The translations under genes and the position numbers were made by a program. From Dokdonella immobilis (GTDB lineage Bacteria > Pseudomonadota > Gammaproteobacteria > Xanthomonadales > Rhodanobacteraceae): 64,000 bases of DNA. Positions 18,804 to 31,457 of this stretch are shown piece after piece; the stretch's first letter is position 1; each line of letters begins with the position of its first letter. The stretch covers positions 89,198 to 153,197 of the forward strand of contig NZ_FOVF01000007.1 in the NCBI RefSeq assembly GCF_900115085.1, in the 5' to 3' direction. Below the pieces are notes generated by a model that was given only the letters and a program-made list of their open reading frames with translations, was not told the DNA's origin and did not search any database.

Positions 18804-21026
18804 ATGCCGGTCTTTTCGTTGCCTTGCCTTTCCATGGCCATCGTTTTCGGCCTGCTGGTCCCGGCCCTTGCCGGCGCTCAACCCGCGACCGATGCCGAGG
18901 CCGTCGTACTCGATCCCGTCGTGGTAGTCGGCAGCCGCGCCGCGGAACCGTTGCAGCAGGTGGTCGGCAGTGTCAGCGTGGTCGAACGCGACCAGTTCGG
19001 GCGCAACGGAGTACTCGACATCGCCGATCTGGCGACCCTGGTACCCGGCCTGGGCGTGCCGGTCGATGCCGTGCGCTTCGGCCGGCAGGGATTCAATATC
19101 CGCGGCCTCGAAGGCAACCGCGTCAGTATCGAGATCGATGGCGTGCCCCTGCCGGACAGCTTCGGTGTCGGCCAGTTCGCGCTCGCAGGCCGCGATCTCG
19201 TCGCGCTCGATGCGGTACAACGCGTCGAAGTGCTGCGTGGTCCGGCCTCGACGCTTTACGGCAGCAAGGCGCTGGCCGGCGTGGTTGCAATGACGACGCG
19301 CGCACCGGAGGATTTCCTCTGGCGCGGCAACAACTGGGCAACGAGTGGCTCGGTCGGCGTGTCCACTCGCGATGACAGCCGCTTCGGGGCGGCCAGCCTG
19401 GCCGCTTCGAGCGGCCACTGGAGTGGCCTCATGCTGCTCTCGCGGCATCTCGGCCACGAGACCGGGAACCGGCCGCGCTCGGGCGGCATGCAGGCCAACC
19501 CGGCCAATGTCGATCGCGACGCCGCACTGGCCAAGGTCGTCTACGATGGCGCCGGCGCCGGGCGCTGGACGCTGACCGCCGACCATGGTCGTGGAAGCCA
19601 GCAGACCGACGTCCAGTCGCTGGTGTTCGGGCCCGGCCGCTACAGCACGACCTATGCGCTGGGGGGCGACGACGACTGGCAACGCAATCGCCTCAGCCTC
19701 GCAGGCAACTGGGCCCGACCCGGGTCCGCGATCGATGCCCTCGACCTGCTGGTCTACCGGCAGGAATCCGATACCACGCAGCGCACCGACCAGTTTCGCC
19801 TAGCCGATACGCAGACCGCCTACCCGACCTTGCGTGCGCGCCGATTCGAACTCGTCCAGGTCAGCCGCGGGATCGAACTGGTGGCGCAGTCCCGCGGGCA
19901 TTGGGCCGGTGCCAGCCACTGGCAGGTGTTCGGCGTCGACCTGGCGTGCCACGACTATGAGGGACTGCGCGATGGCGTGCAGGTCAATCTCGACAGCGGC
20001 GAGGCCAGCAACGTGGTTCTCGGCGAGGTGTTCCCAGTGCGCGATTTCCCGACCTCGCAGGTGCGCGAATTCGGCGTGTTCTGGCAGGACGAGATCGCAT
20101 TCGCGCCGCGCTGGAGCCTGGTGCCCGGCCTGCGCGGCGAGCGCTATATGCTCGACGCCCGGCCCGACGCGATCTGGCTGGCGGACAATCCGCAGACGAC
20201 CCCTGCCGATCTCGGCAGCACGCAGTGGATGCCCAAGCTCGGCCTTCGCTTCAGCGCCAGCCCGAAGGCCAGCCTCTACCTGCAGGCCGTGCAGGGCTAT
20301 CGCGCGCCACCGTTTTCCGACGTCAACGTCGGCCTCTACCTGTCATCCTTGAACTACCTGGTCAAGCCCAATCCGGATCTCAAGGCCGAACGCAGCCTTG
20401 GCTTCGAGGCCGGACTGCGCTGGAGCGGTCCGGCGCTGGGGGGCTCCCTGGCCCTCTACGACAACCGCTTTCGCGATCTCATCGAAAGCCGCGCCAATCT
20501 CGGCATCGATCCCGCATCGGGCGCCCTCGTCTTCCAGTCGGTCAATCGCGACCGTGCGCGGATCTACGGAGCCGAAGCCGATGCGCGCTGGACCCTCGGT
20601 GCGTGGCGCGACGCATGGCAGGGCGTCTTCATCGAAGCGCGTGCGAACTGGGTGCACGGCAGCGACACGCAGCGCAACCAGCCGCTCAACAGCGTGGCGC
20701 CGGGCCGTGCCAGCCTTACCGGTGGCTGGCAGGCGCCGGGGGAACGCTGGGGCATGCAATTGAGCCTGACCGGCGTGCAGCGCGTCTCCCGCGTCGATGC
20801 GAGCGCCGGCGCGCTCTACCAGCCGGGCGGATATGCGCGCTGGGATGCGAACGCCTGGCTGAACCTGGGCGAACACCTTCGGCTCGATCTCGCTCTCGGC
20901 AACCTCGGCAACCGGCGCTACCGGGACTGGCTCGGCGTGCGCGGGATCAAGCCGGATGCTCCCGATCTCGACCTGTACACGCAGCCGGGACGCAGCGTCA
21001 TGTTCAAGCTCGGCGCGGACTGGTAG
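18804..21026 (+). CDS. TonB-dependent outer-membrane receptor (heme/hemoglobin-receptor-like)
   Basis: A 740-residue outer-membrane receptor. A signal peptide (LSMAIVFGLLVPALAGAQP) leads into a TonB-box-like segment VVLDPVVVVGSR, a plug domain (LVPGLGVPVDAVRFG, FNIRGLEGNRVSIEIDGVPLP, VEVLRGPASTLYGSKALAG) and a long barrel ending in the usual aromatic terminus. The plug pattern SIEIDGVPLPDSFG fits the hemoglobin/transferrin/lactoferrin receptor branch. It would bring heme, iron chelates or another large ligand across the outer membrane. AGGA sits 9 nt before the ATG at 18804. It starts 107 bp after the MITE-like element; no iron-regulatory box was seen. Confidence 0.88.
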   Translation: MPVFSLPCLSMAIVFGLLVPALAGAQPATDAEAVVLDPVVVVGSRAAEPLQQVVGSVSVVERDQFGRNGVLDIADLATLVPGLGVPVDAVRFGRQGFNIRGLEGNRVSIEIDGVPLPDSFGVGQFALAGRDLVALDAVQRVEVLRGPASTLYGSKALAGVVAMTTRAPEDFLWRGNNWATSGSVGVSTRDDSRFGAASLAASSGHWSGLMLLSRHLGHETGNRPRSGGMQANPANVDRDAALAKVVYDGAGAGRWTLTADHGRGSQQTDVQSLVFGPGRYSTTYALGGDDDWQRNRLSLAGNWARPGSAIDALDLLVYRQESDTTQRTDQFRLADTQTAYPTLRARRFELVQVSRGIELVAQSRGHWAGASHWQVFGVDLACHDYEGLRDGVQVNLDSGEASNVVLGEVFPVRDFPTSQVREFGVFWQDEIAFAPRWSLVPGLRGERYMLDARPDAIWLADNPQTTPADLGSTQWMPKLGLRFSASPKASLYLQAVQGYRAPPFSDVNVGLYLSSLNYLVKPNPDLKAERSLGFEAGLRWSGPALGGSLALYDNRFRDLIESRANLGIDPASGALVFQSVNRDRARIYGAEADARWTLGAWRDAWQGVFIEARANWVHGSDTQRNQPLNSVAPGRASLTGGWQAPGERWGMQLSLTGVQRVSRVDASAGALYQPGGYARWDANAWLNLGEHLRLDLALGNLGNRRYRDWLGVRGIKPDAPDLDLYTQPGRSVMFKLGADW

Positions 21027-21059
21027 CGTTCGCGCGACGGCGCCCGGGTGCGGGCTGGT

Positions 21060-21469
21060 TCAGCCGACGCAGGCCGCGCGCACGGCTGCTGGCAGCGGCA
21101 CGGGCCGGCCACTGGCCGGATCGACCCAGACCATGACTACACTGGCGTCGCTGTACAGGCGCTCGCCATCAGCCGACATGATCCGGTGCGACAGGGTCAG
21201 CGAGCTGTTGCCGATCCTTTCGCAGCGCACCTCGACCACGAGTTCGCCGGGCCATTCGATCTGCTCGCGAAAATTGACCTGGCTGGCGGCCAGGACCGGA
21301 CTGAATGCGTCGGTCTTCCATTCGCCTTCGATGCCGGCCAGCCAGACCAGACGCGCCTCCTCGAGGTAGGTCAGGAAGGTCGCGTTGTTGACGTGGTTGT
21401 AGGCGTCGAGATCGCGCCAGCGCACCCGGATCGGGACCCGCGCCAACAGCTTCGGTTCGGCCGTATCGT

Positions 21470-21473
<4 letters not shown>
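21060..21473 (-). CDS. Acyl-CoA thioesterase (YbgC/4HBT family)
   Basis: A 137-residue hot-dog-fold protein. [29 protein letters not shown] is cited by its ends only: the [11 protein letters not shown] block holds the catalytic aspartate of 4-hydroxybenzoyl-CoA thioesterase-like enzymes. It hydrolyses acyl-CoA thioesters in the cytoplasm. Its ATG overlaps the uvrA stop as ATGA, so it is almost certainly translated with uvrA, although the functions are unrelated. Confidence 0.9.
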
Positions 21474-24316
<2,843 letters not shown>

Positions 24317-24421
24317 GGGCAGGATCTGGCTCGAATCTGGGGGGGAGTGCAGCGGGTCAATATAACGCGCCGCTACGACTGCCCGAGGTGGTGGCGGGGA
24401 GGCCGACTTCAAGGTTTGCAT

Positions 24422-24685
24422 CGCAGCGGCATGGATTCCGAGAAAGCCCGTTCACGTAGCCAAGGGCACCGCGGCAGCGGGGTCGGCAGCCATGGTCTTG
24501 TGCTGGCCCGCCAGATGGCGGGCAGGCTGCGGCCACTGACGGCCCGGGTCACGATTCTGAATGGCACGCTCATGCGCTTGACGTCGACCGGGCAACCCCG
24601 GATGCTCGTGCGCTGAACGACTGCGGACGCGAGGGTCGACGACCGCAGGCCCTGCGTTTCAAGCTGGCGGGCTTGCCTTCATCCC
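24422..24685. other. 264-bp intergenic spacer without a gene
   Basis: This spacer lies between the divergent uvrA and subtilase genes. I see no coding potential beyond short frames and no clear promoter or SOS box. Confidence 0.4.
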
Positions 24686-27600
24686 ATGCAAAAGGTCCTT
24701 ACACTCGCAACCGCGATCGCGGCCACGCTGTCTGTCACCACCGCTTCGGCCGATTCCGTCCTCGTCGTGCCGCAGGGCACCGATGCACCGGCCGCGTACG
24801 CATTGGTGGCCGATTACGGCTCCTATGGGCTTTATCGCGGCGATCCGGCGCAGGCGCCGCGTGGCGCCTGGATCCTCGACGCCGCCCATGAGCTGAAGTT
24901 CGACCGGCTGCGCATCGATACGCGCCGAGCGGTTATCGACGCGCCGCCGGGTTTCGACCTCGCTGCTCCGAGCGGTGCGGCCCTGCAGATCGTGCAGTTC
25001 GCCGGTCCGCTCAAGGATGCCTGGCTCGGACAACTGCGCGCAGCCGGTGCGGTACCGATCCAGTACATCGAAAGCAATGGCTACCTGGTCTGGGCGGATG
25101 CCGCGGCCCGTTCGCGACTGGCGGCGATGGCCCAGGCCGGCAATCCGCTGCAGTACAGCCAACCCTTGCCCGCCTTCATCAAGCTCGGCAACTCGCTGTT
25201 CGCGCGCGCCCGGCCCGGCGCCGACGAGGGTGGATTGCTCCAGATCATCGTTCAGCGCTACCGCCACGGCGACGATGCGGTCGGTCGCGCGCGCATAGGC
25301 GCCCTCGGGCTGAAACCGATCGACGACTGGACGCCCCAACTTGACTACGAAGTGGCCCGGTTCAGCGCCTCGTTGGCCCAGGTCCGCGCCCTGATCGACC
25401 TGCCAGACGTCTACTGGGTCGGTGAATACCAGGAGCCGACGCTCGACGACGAAGTCCAGGCCCAGATCATTCGCGGTTATCTGAACGCCGATCGTTCCGG
25501 TCCGCTCGGTCCCGGCTACCTCGACTGGCTGCAGGCGCTCGGGTTTCCATCCGACGCCGAGGCCTACCCGATCCTCGACATCACCGACAGCGGGGTCGGC
25601 GATGGCACGGTGGCGACCGGCGATCCGACCCTGCACCGCTTCGGCGACGCCAGCCAGCCAACGCGGATGGTTTTCAACCAGGCTTGCACGAAAGGCAACG
25701 GCATCGTCGATGGCCACGGACACCTGAATGCGAACATCGCGCTCGGTTACGACGTTCGCGACGATGTCTCAACGCCCGGCGCGCGCTTTCCTGGCGAATA
25801 CCAGCGCGGGCAGGGCATGAATCCATTCGGCCGGCTCGGCGCGACGCGGGTCTTCGCGCCCGGGTTCGACCTCAGTGGCTGCGGAGGAAGCTACGAAGGC
25901 GTGATCGCAGCCAGCTATGCCGCCGGCGCGCGAATTTCCTCCAATTCCTGGGGCTGTGCCGGTTGCGCCGGCCAGTACGATGTCTCCTCTCAGGCCTACG
26001 ATGCCGGCACCCGCGATGCCGATCCGGCGGCACCGGGCAACCAGCCGCTGATCACCGTGTTTTCCGCCGGCAACAGCGGCCCCGGGGCGGGCACGGTCGG
26101 CGCACCGGGCAACGGCAAGAACATGATCACGGTCGGGGCGTCGGAAAATCCGCGACCGGTCGACGAGAACGGCACCTGGATCGACGGCTGCCAGATCGGT
26201 GCGGCCGGCGCCGACGATGCCATGGACGTGATCTTCTTTTCCTCGCGCGGGCCTTCGCCCGGAAACCGGGCCAAGCCCGATCTGATCGCACCAGGCACGC
26301 ATGTCACCGGGACCCAGGCCAATCCTGGGGATGGCAGCGACATCTGCGATGCCACGCGCCCGCTCGGCAATGCGACCTATGCCGCGTCATCAGGAACCAG
26401 TCATTCGACGCCGGCCATTTCAGGCGTGGCCTCACTGGCCTGGTGGTGGATCGCGAACGGCCAGGGCAGCCTCGATTTCGAAAACGGCGTGCCTTCGGTG
26501 CCCTCGCCCGCGCTGATGAAGGCCTGGCTGGTCGCGCATCCCACCTACCTGACCGGCGACGACGCGAACGATGACCTGCCGAGCAACACGCAGGGTTTCG
26601 GCATGCCTGATCTCGCGGACATGTTCTCGGATACGCCGAACTGGCTGCTCAACGAGACCCAGATCCTCGGCGCGTCCGGAGACACCTGGTCGGCGACGTT
26701 CGAGGCCGCCATCCCCGGTGCGCCGGTGCGTATCGCGCTGGTCTGGACCGATGCGCCGGGCGCGATCGGTACCAGTCCGCAGGTGAACAATCTCGATCTC
26801 GATGTCACGCGCGGTTCGAACCTGTACCACGGCAATCACCTCAGCGGGCAATGGAGTGCGCCCGGCGGAGGTCCCGACGCGGTGAACAACGTCGAAGCGG
26901 TCTTCCTTCCGGGCGGAACGCCGGGCCCGTTCACGATCCAGGTTCGCGGATTCAATATCGGTGGCGATGGGATCCCTGGCAACGCCGATGCGACCGACCA
27001 GGATTTCGCCATCGTCTGCAGCAACTGTGCACGCGGGCCGACCTTCGTCTTCGACGTCAAACCGCATGAGCAAAGCGTCTGTTCAGCGACCATCGCCTCG
27101 GTGCCCCTGACCCTATCGGCGGCGCCGGTACTCGGGTTCGATTCGGCGCTGAACCTGGCTGTCACCGGCAATCCGCCCGGCACGACGGCGGCTTTTTCGG
27201 TCAACCCGATGCCGGCCGGCTCGACGGCTATCCTCACCCTGGGCAGCCTGGATGCAGCCGCGCCAGGACGTTACCGTGTCGCGGTCGACGCCGAGGCCGG
27301 CGGTATCTCGCGCACGCGCTACTCGCTCCTGGATCTGTTCAGCGCGCCACCGTCCGCGTTCGCCCTCGTGGCACCCAGTCCCGGTGCGAGCAATGTCGCC
27401 AGGCAGCCCTTGCTCGTCTGGCAGCCTTCCGCCCAGGCCGAGAGTTACCGGATCGAGATTGCGCGGGATGCGGCCTTTGCCGACCTCGTATACAGCACCG
27501 AAACGAAAGCTACCTCGCACGTCGTCGAGTCCGGTCTCGACTACGCGACCCTCTATTTCTGGAGGGTGACTGCGTTGAACGATTGCGGCGCCACGCCGGT

Positions 27601-28246
27601 TGCGGCAGATGCTTCGTTCACGACCACACCGGTTCCCGGTCAATGTCCGGCCGGAACCGCATCGGTGGCCAGCTACGGCAACGATTTCGAAGCCGCCAGT
27701 TCGGACTGGACAGCCTCGGGCAGCTTCAACACCTGGGCACTATCATCGGCTCGCGCGCACAGCGGGGCCCAGGCGTTCCTCGGTCAGGACCTGGCCAACA
27801 TTTCCGATCAGCGCCTGCTGTCGCCACCGATCAGCTTGCCGGCCGGCCAGGCGCCGCTGATTCTCGAATTTTGGAGCCACCAGACCCTGGAAGACCGGAT
27901 CGGCGGCTGCTACGACGGCGTCCTGCTGGAGATTTCGACCGACGATGGCATCAGCTGGAGCCAGGTCCCCGATGGGCAGCTCCTGGTCGGTGGCTACGAC
28001 GGACCGATCAGCTCGGCCTTCAACAATCCGGCACGCGGCAAGCAGGCCTGGTGCAGTGATCCGCGTGACTGGACGCGATCGGTGGTCGGTATCGATGGTT
28101 ACGCAGGCGAGACGGTGCGCGTGCGCTTCCGCCTCGCCACCGATTCATCGACCGGCCGAGTCCCCGACGGCTTCTATCTCGACGACGTGAGGATCCAGTC
28201 CTGTGCGAGCCCCGCCGATGCGATTTTTGCCGACAGCTTTGAGTAG
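24686..28246 (+). CDS. Secreted S8 family serine protease (subtilisin-like) with C-terminal tail motif
   Basis: A 1186-residue exported subtilase. A signal peptide (LATAIAATLSVTTASA) is followed by a ~260-residue propeptide-like region. The S8 domain has Asp301 in LDITDSG, His344 in GHGHLNANI and Ser572 in SSGTSHSTPA. Next come a P-domain-like and immunoglobulin-type region, a fibronectin-like module (~886-980: SPGASNVARQPLLVWQPS) and a jelly-roll lectin/MAM-like domain (~991-1170). It ends IFADSFE, a tail shared with two other secreted proteins in the window. Probable role: degradation of extracellular protein. The enzyme class is well supported; the substrate is unknown. Confidence 0.92.
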   Translation: MQKVLTLATAIAATLSVTTASADSVLVVPQGTDAPAAYALVADYGSYGLYRGDPAQAPRGAWILDAAHELKFDRLRIDTRRAVIDAPPGFDLAAPSGAALQIVQFAGPLKDAWLGQLRAAGAVPIQYIESNGYLVWADAAARSRLAAMAQAGNPLQYSQPLPAFIKLGNSLFARARPGADEGGLLQIIVQRYRHGDDAVGRARIGALGLKPIDDWTPQLDYEVARFSASLAQVRALIDLPDVYWVGEYQEPTLDDEVQAQIIRGYLNADRSGPLGPGYLDWLQALGFPSDAEAYPILDITDSGVGDGTVATGDPTLHRFGDASQPTRMVFNQACTKGNGIVDGHGHLNANIALGYDVRDDVSTPGARFPGEYQRGQGMNPFGRLGATRVFAPGFDLSGCGGSYEGVIAASYAAGARISSNSWGCAGCAGQYDVSSQAYDAGTRDADPAAPGNQPLITVFSAGNSGPGAGTVGAPGNGKNMITVGASENPRPVDENGTWIDGCQIGAAGADDAMDVIFFSSRGPSPGNRAKPDLIAPGTHVTGTQANPGDGSDICDATRPLGNATYAASSGTSHSTPAISGVASLAWWWIANGQGSLDFENGVPSVPSPALMKAWLVAHPTYLTGDDANDDLPSNTQGFGMPDLADMFSDTPNWLLNETQILGASGDTWSATFEAAIPGAPVRIALVWTDAPGAIGTSPQVNNLDLDVTRGSNLYHGNHLSGQWSAPGGGPDAVNNVEAVFLPGGTPGPFTIQVRGFNIGGDGIPGNADATDQDFAIVCSNCARGPTFVFDVKPHEQSVCSATIASVPLTLSAAPVLGFDSALNLAVTGNPPGTTAAFSVNPMPAGSTAILTLGSLDAAAPGRYRVAVDAEAGGISRTRYSLLDLFSAPPSAFALVAPSPGASNVARQPLLVWQPSAQAESYRIEIARDAAFADLVYSTETKATSHVVESGLDYATLYFWRVTALNDCGATPVAADASFTTTPVPGQCPAGTASVASYGNDFEAASSDWTASGSFNTWALSSARAHSGAQAFLGQDLANISDQRLLSPPISLPAGQAPLILEFWSHQTLEDRIGGCYDGVLLEISTDDGISWSQVPDGQLLVGGYDGPISSAFNNPARGKQAWCSDPRDWTRSVVGIDGYAGETVRVRFRLATDSSTGRVPDGFYLDDVRIQSCASPADAIFADSFE

Positions 28247-28315
28247 CCTTGGGGCCGATTTCCGGGCTCGGTTGCGAGAACTTCGCGAAGAATCCAGAAT
28301 GCGGATACCTCTGAG

Positions 28316-28343
28316 TGGTCAAAACGCGAAGTTGGTATATATT
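28316..28343 (+). promoter_or_regulatory. Candidate promoter of the delta-60 repeat gene
   Basis: TGGTCA (28316-28321), a 16-bp spacer and TATATT (28338-28343) give a sigma-70-like pair in an AT-rich patch. The spacer region is flanked by a short AGTGG...CCACT inverted repeat. Confidence 0.45.
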
Positions 28344-28362
28344 CCACCACTCATTCTTCGAT

Positions 28363-28381
28363 CCATCTGATAAACAGATGG
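28363..28381 (+). promoter_or_regulatory. Leader hairpin before delta-60 repeat gene
   Basis: CCATCTG, loop ATAAA, CAGATGG: a perfect 7-bp stem in the leader of the downstream gene, 10 nt before its AGGGAGGA ribosome-binding site (28391-28398). It could stabilise the mRNA or control translation. Confidence 0.4.
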
Positions 28382-28405
28382 CTTTACATCAGGGAGGATA
28401 TCGCC

Positions 28406-31039
28406 GTGAAGCGAACGTGGATCGCGTTGATCGTATTTGCCCTCATGGGCATGATCGTGGCCTCACCGACGACCGGTTTCGCGCAGAGTCCCCCACCGCT
28501 ACCGAAGCCGGATCTCACTGGATTCCTGATGGCCGGCAACGTGCTCGCAACAGCGGGCCAGCCCGACGGCAGCATCATTCTCGGTGGCAATTTCACGTCG
28601 ATAAATGGCGAGCCACGGCGAGGCCTGGCGCGACTGCAGCCGGACGGCACCCTGGATCCTGTCTGGAATCCATCGGTCAATATCGGCGGAATCGTCTATG
28701 CGCTGTCGCTTGACGCGGACGGCTCGGTCTTCGTGGGAGGCCTGTTCGACTCGGTCAATGGCATTGTTCGCGGCAATATCGCGAAGGTATCGGGAAGCGG
28801 GGCCGGCGCCGTCGATCCCGACTGGAACCCTGATGCTTCTCTGGGCGTCGTGCACTGCCTGCAGGCGGACGATCTCGGCTCGATCTATGTGGGCGGCTCG
28901 TTTGCCGAGGTTGGCGGGCAATCGCGCGCCAACTTGGCCAGGCTCGCGACATCCGGTAGCGGCGCTGCCGACAGTTGGAATCCGTCAACCGACGGTGAAG
29001 TTCGCGCGATGGCCCTGGATGGCTCTGGCTCCCTGTTCGTGGGTGGCCACTTCACCACGGCAGGTGGCCAGCCGCGTGCGTCGATCGCCAAGTTGTCCGT
29101 CAGTGGAGCAGGCAGCGCGGATCCGGACTGGAATCCGTCGGTCGTCGGCTATGGCGTCTTCAGCCTGGCCCTCGAGGGCCCCGACAGACTCTATGCGGGG
29201 GGCGATTTTTCCTCGATTGGCGGATTTTCGCGGGGCAGTATCGCGAAACTGTCGATCACGGGCAGTGGTGCCGTCGATTCGCTGTGGAATCCGGCTGCAG
29301 ACGCCCCCGTTTATGCCTTGCTTGCGGTCGGTGGCGGGACACTCTACGTAGGCGGTGAATTCCATTCGATTGGCGGACAGTCGCGCAATGGGGTTGCAAA
29401 GTTGTATACCGAAGGACCCGGTCCGGCCGATGCCTTGTGGAATCCCGGCTCGGATCAAGCTGTCGCGACGATTGTCGGGCGTGGAACCGACTCGATTGTC
29501 GTCGGCGGCTGGTTTGAATTCATCGGAGGTGCGCCGCACCTCGCTCTTGCCGCGATTACCGAAGCCGGGTTGGTCGGCGGACTGGTCGATGTCGAGCTCG
29601 GCGGCGGCTACCCGCAGGTGATGCTGGCACTTGCCGACGGAGGGACCGTGATCGGGGGGCGCTTCGCAAAGGTCGATGGCAGGGTGAGGCAGAAGCTCTT
29701 GCGCCTCGAGCCGGATGGCTCGCTCGATCCCGATTGGCACCCGATGCTCAGTGGCGGGAGTTACTATCAGGATATCCGCGCACTTGCCGAAGGCGAGAAT
29801 GGCGAAGTGTATGTGGGAGGAGATTTCACTCTCGTCGATGGCGTATCGAGGAACTACCTCGCGCGGATCGACGCTGCAGGGCATCTCGACCTGGAATGGA
29901 ACCCGTCGCCTGATCAGTCCGTGGGCGACTTCGTGCTCGATTCCGCCAACTCGGCGTTATATGTCGCTGGCGAATTCGACACAATTGGCGGTGCCGCGCG
30001 AAATCATCTGGCCAAGCTTTCGACTTCTGGCAATGGCGAGGCCGACACGGTCTGGAATCCTGCGCCGAACGGGTACATCAGCGCGCTCGCCCTGGGTACC
30101 TCCTCTGCACTGTTCGTGGCCGGTGACTTCACCATGATAGGCGGATTACCGCGCGCGCGCTTTGCCAAGCTCTCTGGTACCGGCGTCGGTTCGGCCGCCG
30201 CCGGCTGGAATCCCGGCGTGGACGATTACATTTATGCGCTCACGGTCGATGTCAACGGAGACGTATACGCTGGTGGAAAGTTTCTCAACCTCGGTGGACT
30301 TCCGCGCAATCGAATCGCCCGCGTCAGCGCAGCCGGATCAGTTGACGGCGCCTGGAATCCGTCGGCTGGAGACAGCGTGGCGGCGCTGACGCTGCGCGAC
30401 GACGCCCTCTATGCAGGCGGGGCCTTCACCACGATTGGGGGTGCCTCGCGCTCTCGCCTTGCACGCCTGTCCAAATCGGGCGCAGGGACTGCCACTGCTT
30501 GGAACCCTTCGCCAAATTCCAACGTCTATGCCATCGCGACCGACCCTGTCGGACCGATTCGTATCGCCGGAACATTCGTCACCGTGGCCGGACAGGGTCG
30601 CGAGTTCGCGGCGGCGCTGCCTCCTGCCGATGTGTCGATCGTCGCGGAAAGTGAAAGTCCCTCGGCCCAGGCGGGCGACCTGGTCGAGTACCGGATCACG
30701 ATCGGCAATTCCGGCGCGAGTCCGGCCAGCGGAATTGCCCTGTCGGCAAGCTTGCCGCCCGAACTTCCGCTCTCAGGCATGGCTTGGTCCTGCACGGCGA
30801 ATGCCGGCAGCAGCTGTGGCTCGTCAGGTACCTCCGGCAGCGGAAATCTTCCGGCTTCGATCGACGTGTCGGTCGGCGGGGACGTCGAATTCCTCTATTC
30901 CGGTACCGTCGTTGCCGGGCCCGCGGACGAATTCCAGCTGACCGCGACAGCGATCTATCAGGGCGAGCCGTTGCGGGCGACAGCGATCACCCGATACGTC
31001 TTGTTCCGTAACGGCTTCGATCCGGCTGTGTCCAACTAG
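28406..31039 (+). CDS. Secreted delta-60 repeat beta-propeller protein with C-terminal tail motif
   Basis: An 877-residue exported protein starting with GTG 28406 and a signal peptide (TWIALIVFALMGMIVASP). It is built from about 14 copies of a ~55-60-residue unit of the form GGxFTSIGGxxRxxLAKL...WNPS, the delta-60 / DUF5122 repeat thought to form beta-propellers. Near the C-terminus is an immunoglobulin-like DUF11-type domain (GDLVEYRITIGNSGASPASG) and the tail YVLFRNGFDPAVSN. One repeat around residue 365-400 is degenerate. The base composition is visibly more A/T-rich than neighbouring genes. The MITE-like copy B begins 2 bp after its TAG stop. Confidence 0.85.
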   Translation: MKRTWIALIVFALMGMIVASPTTGFAQSPPPLPKPDLTGFLMAGNVLATAGQPDGSIILGGNFTSINGEPRRGLARLQPDGTLDPVWNPSVNIGGIVYALSLDADGSVFVGGLFDSVNGIVRGNIAKVSGSGAGAVDPDWNPDASLGVVHCLQADDLGSIYVGGSFAEVGGQSRANLARLATSGSGAADSWNPSTDGEVRAMALDGSGSLFVGGHFTTAGGQPRASIAKLSVSGAGSADPDWNPSVVGYGVFSLALEGPDRLYAGGDFSSIGGFSRGSIAKLSITGSGAVDSLWNPAADAPVYALLAVGGGTLYVGGEFHSIGGQSRNGVAKLYTEGPGPADALWNPGSDQAVATIVGRGTDSIVVGGWFEFIGGAPHLALAAITEAGLVGGLVDVELGGGYPQVMLALADGGTVIGGRFAKVDGRVRQKLLRLEPDGSLDPDWHPMLSGGSYYQDIRALAEGENGEVYVGGDFTLVDGVSRNYLARIDAAGHLDLEWNPSPDQSVGDFVLDSANSALYVAGEFDTIGGAARNHLAKLSTSGNGEADTVWNPAPNGYISALALGTSSALFVAGDFTMIGGLPRARFAKLSGTGVGSAAAGWNPGVDDYIYALTVDVNGDVYAGGKFLNLGGLPRNRIARVSAAGSVDGAWNPSAGDSVAALTLRDDALYAGGAFTTIGGASRSRLARLSKSGAGTATAWNPSPNSNVYAIATDPVGPIRIAGTFVTVAGQGREFAAALPPADVSIVAESESPSAQAGDLVEYRITIGNSGASPASGIALSASLPPELPLSGMAWSCTANAGSSCGSSGTSGSGNLPASIDVSVGGDVEFLYSGTVVAGPADEFQLTATAIYQGEPLRATAITRYVLFRNGFDPAVSN

Positions 31040-31040
31040 G

Positions 31041-31321
31041 GAGCCTCTGAACAAGTGGCCAATCGTCACGACGCCTGCCTACGCGCAGATCGCGGAGCGC
31101 TGACGAAGACAGATTGGCCGTCTTTCGAGTCAGTGCAACGAAGAGCTGCGCGCAGGAAGGCGTCGCCCAACGGATTGGATTGGAAGTCAAAAGGTGGTGT
31201 TCACAAGGTCCGCCAGCCGCACCGCGCGGCTCGTCAAGGCAACCAGCTTTCACTTCGGCAAGCAGCATTCCTGGCGAACCCTATGAACGCCATGACGAGT
31301 GCGTCACTTGTTCAGAGGCCC
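31041..31321. mobile_element. 281-bp MITE-like element, copy B
   Basis: Terminal inverted repeats GAGCCTCTGAACAAGTG and (reverse) GGGCCTCTGAACAAGTG; interior non-coding. It aligns over its length with the reverse complement of copy A at 18415-18696. CTAG sits at the left junction (overlapping the TAG stop of the delta-60 gene) and CTAT at the right, suggesting a CTAR-like target, although the duplication is imperfect. Lies between the delta-60 gene and ybeY. Confidence 0.8.
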
Positions 31322-31383
31322 GCTATAGGCACCGGCGGGCCCCCAATTCATCCCTCGCCACACGCTCGAGATGTCCGCAGGGT

Positions 31384-31400
31384 GGGCCTCTATGAGGCCC
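31384..31400. terminator. 7-bp GGGCCTC/GAGGCCC hairpin downstream of ybeY
   Basis: GGGCCTC, loop TAT, GAGGCCC: a perfect short stem 57 bp past the ybeY stop on the reverse strand. No T-run follows, so termination is only a possibility. Confidence 0.35.
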
Positions 31401-31457
31401 GAGCCTTCCCGTTTAGCGATTTCCCCGGGCCATTCAAGTTGGCCCTGCACTCGCGGC

